A DNA stretch of 64,000 nt from the NCBI RefSeq assembly GCF_014839805.1, contig NC_051124.1, positions 7,750,001 through 7,814,000 on the forward strand. Reading direction: 5' to 3'. Made by a program: the position numbers and the translations under genes. Position 1 is the first letter of the stretch; each line of letters starts with the position of its first letter. Shown here piece after piece: positions 57,601 through 64,000 of this stretch. A model generated the notes under the pieces. The model had not been told where the DNA came from, did not search any database, and was given only the letters and a program-made list of their open reading frames with translations. The stretch comes from Manduca sexta. Taxonomy: Eukaryota; Arthropoda; Insecta; Lepidoptera; Sphingidae.

Positions 57601-57668
57601 GGGCGGCCACTAAACAGTCGTCGTTCCTTGTTTTGTTTATTATGTTTTCATTAACGGTAACATTATAA
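45623..57668 (+). CDS. Gene 4: giant Thr/Ser-rich mucin-like protein derived from the LU family (frameshifted)
   Basis: Two coding exons: 45623-45674 (signal peptide, MDRRIPLVFVFVL) and 47327-57668, joined in phase 1. Exon 2 starts DGFECYECFDYPTE, then KYRSRRAA (furin-type RSRR), then about 421 units of EPSTTTTS/EPSTTTTL. It ends NCEGDKCNGAATK plus a hydrophobic tail (SSFLVLFIMFSLTVTL), the counterpart of gene 3's C-terminus. No second intron exists: the array runs straight into the last Cys pair. Only four of ten LU cysteines remain, so a normal three-finger fold is not expected. Five 1-base insertions (about 52264, 52598, 55100, 56101 and 57100) shift the frame; as written, translation from the start stops at 52731. 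Taking them away leaves 10332 coding bases after the junction codon, an exact multiple of three, and about 3462 residues. Heavy O-glycosylation and GPI anchoring are inferred. It is active, or only recently broken, if the shifts are real. Confidence 0.8.
45898..46290 (-). repeat. Two tandem Helitron-like fragments
   Basis: The first has CTTGCTTTTGCCCGCGGCTC and AAATCCGTCAAGTGGATTTG; the second has TTTTCCGGGATAAAAGTCC and AAATCCGTTGGATAGTTTTTG. They are similar to each other in order and lie in gene 4 intron 1. Confidence 0.55.
46320..46700 (-). repeat. Helitron-like repeat with a nested LINE-like tail
   Basis: 46320-46560 matches 35815-36070. It is followed by ATTTATTTATTTAAAGACC to about 46685, which looks like the reverse-oriented microsatellite tail of a non-LTR element, then TAGTATAGAAGTATAGAT, the expected end of the interrupted element. 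Confidence 0.5.
46775..46970 (+). repeat. Helitron-like repeat, opposite orientation
   Basis: It runs from CAATATATAAAGCTGAAGAG and TTTGAACACGCTAATCTCAG to CTGAGGCAGAACCGCAGGCA and AAAGCTAATAATA, near full length with the terminal hairpin decayed. Confidence 0.6.
47464..57569 (+). repeat. Coding minisatellite: about 421 units of 24 bp in gene 4
   Basis: The span is 10106 bp. Less five 1-bp insertions and with one 7-residue unit (EPTTTTLK near 57263), this equals 421 units. Units encode EP-S-TTTT followed by S, L, A or T, with codon variants (ACA, ACG, ACT, ACC) and rare variants PLI, PSI, PSK, PSM, LG. Higher-order copies are visible: the PSI unit recurs at 48307, 49411, 49723, 50995 and 51307, and the SELSTTTTAEP block at 53081, 54713 and 55506. 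The reverse strand is also open over long stretches, a by-product of composition. Confidence 0.95.
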
Positions 57669-57673
57669 ATAAA
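57668..57673 (+). promoter_or_regulatory. Poly(A) signal AATAAA overlapping the gene 4 stop
   Basis: TTATAAATAAATATTTTT mirrors the end of gene 3 (TTATAAATAAATAATTTT). The two 3' ends are homologous. Confidence 0.45.
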
Positions 57674-57762
57674 TATTTTTGTCAGTATAATATAAACGAT
57701 TTAATTTTTGTTAAAGTTCTCATATTTTACTTTTTGCTTCTGTACTTAATACTAGGAAATAT

Positions 57763-58165
57763 ACTGTCTCGGTGGCGTAGCTGTATTACTAACGCGATAC
57801 GCCTATAGCGCTGAGGTGTTACTCCATTGCCTACCCCTGAAAAAATTAAAAGGTGTGATGCTATGTATGAAATATTTATTTATTTATTTATTTAGGACAG
57901 CCAGTAGTTTTTACAATGATGCTTACACTAAATAAAAGAAAAATAATATTATAAAATATAAGAGTAACACTTTCTTAAGGCAGTCACAACATGCTATACA
58001 CATACACACTAATCGCAATTAAAACAAAAGACACATACAAGTACTTACTATTTAAAGAGTTCAGACACCAAACAAATGTATACTTAAATTCTAAATCTAA
58101 AAATAAAATTAAATACTTTCATTAACATATGGAATGAACCCAACAAAACCAAACACAAAAATACA
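57763..58165 (+). repeat. SINE B-like unit split by a LINE-like insertion
   Basis: The head CTGTCTCGGTGGCGTAGCTG through GTGTGATGCTATGTATG (to about 57868) and the tail AACCCAACAAAACCAAACAC (about 58137) are the two halves of the unit seen at 34.5 kb. Between them is TATTTATTTATTTATTTAGG and a block ending near 58125, probably a reverse-oriented non-LTR tail. Confidence 0.55.
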
Positions 58166-58775
58166 ACTGACAGAGTGAGGGAAAAGCAAAATTCACAATT
58201 ATGTTTGTTTGAACGACATACTTTTTCCAGTTATTTCGGTTTAAAACAAAACGAATGAACCTGTTTTAAAAAGACGTAACCTTAATATAATGACTCTCAA
58301 TATAACGATCTCCTCGATTTACCGAAATCCCCTAAAACTGCCCGTGCTTACGGGCATCAACTTTTGTTAATGCAATATCCTTTACATTATTTATTATCAT
58401 GGTAGACGGTCATAGGCATTCCATCTCTATTATTACTATGGTCATGGCTCTCGTACCAATCGGTTAGTTTGTGATATCTTTGAGAAAGTATTTATGTTAA
58501 ATAGTAATCGTGTAAATGAATATAATATCTATTTTTACATCTCAATCAATGTGTAACGTGTGACCAAAGTCATGGGTACATAACATAATTGATATCAATA
58601 AGGACTTTATCAGTTGTGATATGAAATCACCACTTTACAGTTAAAGCCTTGCCAGTGCTGATAAGTGATACAATACAAAATACATGTATCAAACAAGCAT
58701 CAATTATGGATCTAATGGAACAAAATAAAGTACCAATAAGTATGGTACTTAATATGTCCTTGGAGGGAACACTAT
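58166..58775. other. Unassigned intergenic DNA
   Basis: No gene or recognised repeat. Confidence 0.4.
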
Positions 58776-58914
58776 TGGTTTCTATGACATTGTAGCGTGC
58801 GGCCGGTGCCGTATCGGTGCAGGAATGAGAACACATGATCGGAACGTTTCACGAGTAGTATGATGCTGAAGCCGTAAGACAATCTTATGAATATTCATAA
58901 GATAGCTAATTTCA

Positions 58915-58970
58915 GTCTTTGGGGGGGACCCATGTTCAGCAGTTGACATCCTGCGGCTGATGGTCATAAT
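58915..58970 (+). repeat. Non-LTR-like fragment
   Basis: TTTGGGGGGGACCCATGTTC and GTTGACATCCTGCGGCTGAT match the 33.1-kb fragment. Confidence 0.5.
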
Positions 58971-58982
58971 ATAATTTCTATT

Positions 58983-59278
58983 AGTATCAGCCCTGTGCTG
59001 GGCACGAGCCTCCTCTACTGCTGAGAGGGATTAGGCCTTAGTCCACCTCGCTGGCCTAGTGTAGATTGGTAGACTTCACACACCTTCAAAATTCTTATAG
59101 AGAATTTCTCAGGTATGCAGGTTTCCTCACGGTATTTTCCTTCACCGTTAGAGCTAGCGATAATTCACAAAGAATACACACATAATCTTAGAAAAGTCAG
59201 TGGTGTGTGCCCTTGGGATGTGAACCTGCGGACATTCGTCTCGGCAGTCCGTTCCACAACCAACTAGGCTATCGACAC
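58983..59278 (-). repeat. tRNA-derived SINE, family A
   Basis: A minus-strand copy, from GTATCAGCCCTGTGCTGGGC to CCAACTAGGCTATCGACAC, with the reverse B box GGGATGTGAACC. Confidence 0.78.
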
Positions 59279-59914
59279 TTTTAATAGATAATTGTTAATA
59301 AGTATAAAGCAGGTATAATGCATAATAAAAATATCATATAATTTTTTATTTTCTTTTCAGCAGATCATATTTTATTTACTTGCAAAACAAAAAAAAAACA
59401 ATTTTTATATATGTGAAATGAGTGGAGGATCTAATATTTTGCAGAAAATATTATTAAATAAAGGTTAAGTACAACATTTCTTTTTACTCTTTTGAGATTT
59501 ATTTTGGACCGGGGATTATTTAAATATTGAAATTGTATTTTATTGTAAAAAATTAATTTATTATTTTCTTCACAGAAGGGACCTCGATCATCATCTATCT
59601 AATACCTAGTCAATAAGATAAATTTTAGGCGCTCAAACAACCCATATATGCTATATGTTGGTAAGAAGTTAGATATCCCGCGTTGCAGCATTGGCACAAG
59701 ATATCCGTATGTTGCAATTTCCACCAAAATAACAGTACACCACATTTTAAATTAACCGAACTTGAAAGTAGATAATGAGCTGATGATCTTCAAACATCTA
59801 AATAGATCTTCATAAATTATAGCTAAGAACAAACTCGATCACATCACCTTTCATACTATTAAAACCACATCAAAATACCATTCTTTTTTTGAATATCGGA
59901 CCTCGCAATCACCA
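59279..59914. other. Unassigned intergenic DNA
   Basis: AT-rich. No gene or recognised repeat. Confidence 0.4.
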
Positions 59915-60235
59915 CCAGGAAAAACCTGTGTATGGGATACTGGAATCCCCCGAAGAAATAACCCTAGAGGAAAGTTGGGAGGGGATATCTTGGGATGGAA
60001 GTGTGGGGGAAGGAGAACGAACCCCCTTAGGATGGGCAGAGGGGAGAAGACCAGGAAAAGTTCGCGAGCCCTCATAGGACATAGGCCTCATAGGCTTTAA
60101 GGTGAATTTGGCAACCGTGAGATAAACACTCTTAACTGTGTGCCTAGGGCTGCGACAAATGACCTCCGTGTATGGACGTGCATTCAGTGTGCAGACCGAG
60201 CGCACAAGAATGGCCTCGGAGGGGTTCCCTTCGTT
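59915..60235 (+). repeat. Dispersed repeat, family H, copy 3
   Basis: GGGATACTGGAATCCCCCGA, GGAAGTGTGGGGGAAGGAGA, AAAGTTCGCGAGCCCTCATA and GTGCATTCAGTGTGCAGACC follow the order of copies 1 and 2. Confidence 0.6.
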
Positions 60236-60269
60236 TGGGAGCTACGATGCTGCAGACAGACATACAATT

Positions 60270-60655
60270 TGGCGTTGCCAGACGTCCCGTATTTACCGGG
60301 ACGTCCCGTATTTAAGGCACATTTTGAAATGTCGCAGCGGGACAGACTCTGTCCCATAAATCAATCCAGCTACGATTGACAAGTACTCACGCACGCAACG
60401 TTCGCATTTTCGCGTACATATCATATAATTTAATGATAGTGAGTTGATACCTGATTTAATTATAATTGTATTGGTTACAAATATGGTAAAACGAATAAAA
60501 ATATTTTAAAACTGACTAGACCCTCGAAAAAAAATAAAAAATGGCACAAAATAATTTTGTTTCTTATTTGTTCCGGGTAAAACCGGAAATTCTATATTAT
60601 TTGCGCATTTAAGCATTTGTCCCTTATAGGCTGAAAGAATGTGACAACCCTAGTA
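60270..60655. mobile_element. Possible DNA transposon or MITE
   Basis: The left end GGCGTTGCCAGACGTCCCG and the right end, reversed, AGGGTTGTCACATTC share an imperfect inverted GTTGYCA core. Near the left end GACGTCCCGTATTTA is repeated at 60282-60296 and 60299-60313. A weak call; no coding region. Confidence 0.35.
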
Positions 60656-60859
60656 CAAGTACACAGATAAATATCATAAACTTATAACACCCCTCTTTTT
60701 CCGTTGAGGATTAAAAATAAATTGTAATGCTACTCACAAGTGTCCTTACATTTGTGTCTTTGAATTTTTCTCTTAAAGGGAATGAAGATGTTTGGATGCT
60801 CGTTCGGAAACAGCTGAACTAAATTAAATAGAATTTGGCACAGCAATAGCCATTGGCCT

Positions 60860-60947
60860 GGATTAACATATATCGGAAAAGTACACATTAGGACTTATTT
60901 CCCAGGTAAGATCATCCATGCGGGCGAAGCTGCAGGTAACAACTAGT
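60860..60947 (+). repeat. Helitron-like 3' fragment
   Basis: CATGCGGGCGAAGCTGCAGG then TAACAACTAGTAA is a decayed Lep1-type terminus. Confidence 0.45.
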
Positions 60948-61080
60948 AAATAATAAGTGAATTGATTAAAAAGTTTTGCAAAAAAACAATAGAGACCATA
61001 GGTATGGATACGCAAGAGCGCATGCATCCATGAAAGGTCTTTCGAGCATGTGAAATTGCTATGCGATAACTCTGTGTACC

Positions 61081-61110
61081 TATATAATATAAGTGAAACT
61101 CCAGTTATAT
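61081..61110 (+). promoter_or_regulatory. TATA-type promoter of gene 5
   Basis: TATATAATATAAG begins at 61081, 58 bp before the start codon. CCAGT at about 61101 could be near the initiator, though the spacing is a little short. Confidence 0.4.
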
Positions 61111-61138
61111 TTCGCGTTGCAAGAATAAAGAACGCAAA

Positions 61139-62760
61139 ATGTTCAACACATTTATTATTATTATTGTGGTATTACAAACCATCACCAAATTAAGCTTTGC
61201 ACAGTCTGTGGGTAATGTTATTTTAAAATTTCTATAACAATAATTATTAATAAATAAGAACTGTAGAATCTGCCCAGTTTTATAGCTTTTGTATTATAGA
61301 AATGTTGCCGCCATTTGTGTCGTGATTTCATTACTAGTTGATATCGTTTACACGGTGACTTACATGTTGACTTTTTATATTTAACCAATATCTACCGGGA
61401 TTTTGGTTATAATTAAAAATACATATATTTATACTGCCAAAAAGATGTGTTGAATTTGTCCTTATTTTAGGTGATTCGGAGAATTTCGCAATTCCTTCTG
61501 ATGAATTAGATGAAAGTGCGGATGAGAATAGTCGTTCTGCGTTATCGGCCAATGCATTTGGAGCTGCTGGAAGGCCGGTTGCCGCAAGACCGGTAACTCC
61601 TGGACTGATACGATTCCATCAATGCTACGTGTGTGCCGACTGCCCAACGGTACTTGTGAACACAACATATAAAGTCTGCCCGTACAGCGCGGATAGCTCG
61701 AAGAACAACAAATGTGTTATTTACTCCGAACAATATAGACGTAAGTTGAGTCTAAAGCTGCGTCGCACCAGAGATATGCCATCGCATACTTCGCTATGCA
61801 ATATCTTGCATAGCGAAGTATGCAATGCCAGATTTATATTTTTTAAAAGTGTAGGACACTTTATTTCCGCCGCCCCATGTAGGTAGTTTTATGTATGTAT
61901 GTAGGTTTCTAAAATACTTAATAATTTTCCATCTGTATTATAGAAGGCACTAAAGTTAAATAAACGAATGATTAATTAAATCAAGTGAGCGTCCTATGAA
62001 ATCTGCTGCCCTTAAGAGACTGCCGCCCATAGGCCGCATATACAGGCTATTTACAAATTCAGGACAAGAGGTATATCTATGTTTGTTAAGAACCAATGAA
62101 ATCACTTTATTTACCTAGTCTCGCTCATGCTTTCTAATGGAAACGGCTTAGCAGAGCGAGGTTTTTGTACAAACACAACAAGGAGGAGTGCGAGGGATGT
62201 GTGTTAGAGAGGGACGTAAGCGACAAACTTACAGTCACTAAACTGCAATGACAGATGGTCCATAAAAACCCGATTCCTGCCGACTTCCCTTTCGTAATTT
62301 ATGTAAAATATTATTATCCTTAGAATGATTTGAAGACCGCATTTATGCATATTATTAGTACTTATATGTTGTGTCGGGTTTCCTTTTGGAATAATTCAAT
62401 CTTCGCCATCACTTGACTGTATTTGTCACAGCTAGATGTATAGAGTACAGAAAACATGGATTTCACACTGTTTCACAGCGCCCCTCATCCTCGCCCATCC
62501 AGATCTTTTATACTAACTAAGCCATTTCTTTTTCAGATATGAAGAAGCCCTGGTACATACGAGGATGCGCGTCGGAACGCGGCACTTGCGTGGACATCGC
62601 TCGAGCGCACTCGTCGCACAACACCATCGTGAAATTGAACTTCTGCCGCGAATGCGATGGAGACAAATGCAATGTAAATGGCGGCAGTCGACTGGAGACA
62701 GTCGGTGCATTCATTGCTCTCGTGATTACGCCTTTGCTTGCGAAACACACTCTTTCATAA
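61139..62760 (+). CDS. Gene 5: LU (Ly6-like) protein with an N-terminal spacer
   Basis: Three coding exons: 61139-61211, 61471-61740 and 62537-62760, joined in phase 1 with GT/AG borders, giving 188 residues. Exon 1 encodes a signal peptide ending near LSFAQS. A spacer of about 45 residues follows, first acidic (SDELDESADE) then Ala/Pro/Arg rich (AAGRPVAARPVTPG). The LU domain starts HQCYVCADC and continues KVC, NKC, RGC, GTC, NFCRECDGDKCN: ten cysteines in canonical order. An NTT sequon lies before KVC. The C-terminal tail (FIALVITPLLAKHTLS) is moderately hydrophobic and may be a weak GPI signal. Its DGDKCN and intron phases tie it to genes 2-4, but exon 1 and the promoter are different, so it is an older paralog. 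The function is unknown. Confidence 0.88.
61784..61823. repeat. Perfect 18-bp inverted repeat, 4-nt loop
   Basis: Arm 1 is GCATACTTCGCTATGCAA (61784-61801), the loop is TATC, and arm 2 is 61806-61823. It lies 43 bp into gene 5 intron 2 and sits beside the family K repeat. Confidence 0.93.
61843..62067 (+). repeat. Dispersed repeat, family K
   Basis: It is the inverted counterpart of 18190-18420 (see that entry). It is placed in gene 5 intron 2. Confidence 0.55.
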
Positions 62761-63048
62761 AAATTACGCTTGCAATCTTGTAGCTCAGAAAAAATATGAA
62801 ATTAACTTTTAGATGGAATGGAATTTTGCAAAACAAATTAAAACTTTTGCTGTAGACAAAGACGGAGATTAAAATTGACATTCCACACCGATCGAGACAC
62901 CGTTCTTCTTCGTTAACCATTTTTAACATTCTCCGTAGGCCTTCTTTAACATCTTCCATTCACTGTGATATTGAGGTCTTTCATCCAGTTGATCCGGCGA
63001 TTCACTTGAAAGACTAGCGCATAATTGGTCTTCCTCGGGGACCGTTAT

Positions 63049-63054
63049 AATAAA
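63049..63054 (+). promoter_or_regulatory. Poly(A) signal AATAAA, gene 5
   Basis: It lies 289 bp after the stop codon and is the first canonical signal I see downstream. Confidence 0.5.
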
Positions 63055-63383
63055 TATAAAGAAATCATACATAGCAATAACATTGCATATAGGTACCTAG
63101 TGAGAATATTCTGCCTATTTTAATTCTAATTTTGTTATATAAAACCACATTTTTCTGGTTTGATAGCACGTAATTCAATATGATTATAATAAAGCGATTT
63201 TCTACCTGAATTTTGTTTAGATAATTTCGAAGAGATCGTGGATATGTTTAAAGCGTAAGTTTTCCAACTGGATAGATTATGTCCTAATTAAACGTAAGTA
63301 CTTAATTAAACCCTTGCTTTTTATCCCGTAACAATATAAACACCGTGAGCGAAACCGCGAACATCTAAAACGAAACAAGCCCG

Positions 63384-63455
63384 GACGCCTTTATCCTCAA
63401 AGGGTAAGCAGAACTCTTACCAGGACACCAACTTTTCTTCGTATATTCTAGCAAC
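63384..63455 (-). repeat. SINE family B, tail fragment
   Basis: GACGCCTTTATCCTCAAAGG, GTAAGCAGAACTCTTACCAGG and ACACCAACTTTTCTTCGTAT match the 3' end of family B in reverse. Confidence 0.5.
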
Positions 63456-64000
63456 ATCTAGATGCGATTAATTTACAGATAGAGAGATTTAGATTTATCG
63501 CCTTAGGCGCCGGGAGGGAGGTGCAAGTAGGGCACGCCCAGAAATAAACCTCAAATAACATAACTCACTGAATAAATCTGCAATAATGGGAACTATCGAC
63601 CACAAAGGGTTTTCTATGATAAAGTATTTTTAAAAACCCCTGCGATTTTAATTTGATAAAAAGAAATACTTAATGATAATATGTTGCATAGTGCGCAGGT
63701 GCAGATACACCACCCTAAAACTAATCTTGGCGGCGACCATGAATATAGCCGAGTCTGAATTTCACACTAACTAGCACATACTTCAATTGTGTTCTAAGAC
63801 GGCAACGTGACCATTGACCATCCTATCCTAATCATGAGAGTCTTTGTTTTTAAACCGAACAGGAGGTTTAATAGGAAACCGGGTAAAACGAGGTGAATTA
63901 AAATAAAAAAAATATTTTTATTTCGATAGTACAGTTGTACTGCTATACGGCTGCCGCGTTGGAGTCTCGGCTTTGATGCCCGGAACGAATATATATTTAG
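63456..64000. other. Unassigned DNA to the window end
   Basis: No gene or RNA is recognised. GGCTGCCGCGTTGGAGTCTCG near 63949 might be the start of another tRNA-like SINE head cut by the window edge. Confidence 0.35.

Overview
The window reads as moth or butterfly (Lepidoptera) nuclear DNA. It is AT-rich and intron-bearing, and it is crowded with element types I know from lepidopteran genomes: a tRNA-derived SINE of about 325 bp with A and B boxes, a second tRNA-headed SINE family, and Helitron remnants of the Lep1 type that end in a GC-rich hairpin followed by an AGCTAGT-like terminus. No rRNA, tRNA gene, CRISPR array or prokaryotic operon is visible. No species can be named from the sequence alone.

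Five protein-coding genes are supported, all on the plus strand. All belong to the UPAR/Ly6 (LU, three-finger) superfamily of small secreted, probably GPI-anchored proteins. Gene 1 (7211-25793, four exons, first intron 16.7 kb) is an ordinary LU protein of 160 residues. Gene 2 (29852-31731), gene 3 (36987-41439) and gene 4 (45623-57668) are tandem paralogs with near-identical signal-peptide exons, shared phase-1 intron positions, related promoters and the same C-terminal DKCNGA plus hydrophobic tail. Gene 5 (61139-62760) is a more distant LU gene with a long spacer before the Cys-rich domain.

The striking feature is what happens inside genes 2-4. At one position of the LU fold, between the fourth and fifth cysteines, a Thr/Ser-rich segment has grown. 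It is about 30 residues in gene 2, 24 copies of a 14-residue unit in gene 3, and about 421 copies of an 8-residue unit (EPSTTTTS or EPSTTTTL) over 10.1 kb in gene 4. In gene 4 the core of the LU domain and the second intron are gone, leaving four of ten cysteines. The result looks like a giant GPI-anchored mucin derived from a three-finger protein. Gene 3 carries one 1-base deletion and gene 4 five 1-base insertions inside their arrays. Correcting them restores exact codon multiples, so assembly error is as likely as true inactivation.

Layout: 1-7.1 kb repeats and unassigned DNA; 7.2-25.8 kb gene 1, with many SINE, MITE and Helitron copies in intron 1; 25.8-29.8 kb repeats; 29.8-31.7 kb gene 2; 31.7-36.9 kb repeats, including a foldback element with a nested SINE; 36.9-41.4 kb gene 3; 41.4-45.5 kb repeats, including a SINE interrupted by a poly(A)-tailed element; 45.6-57.7 kb gene 4; 57.7-61.1 kb repeats; 61.1-62.8 kb gene 5; then mostly unassigned sequence to the end.
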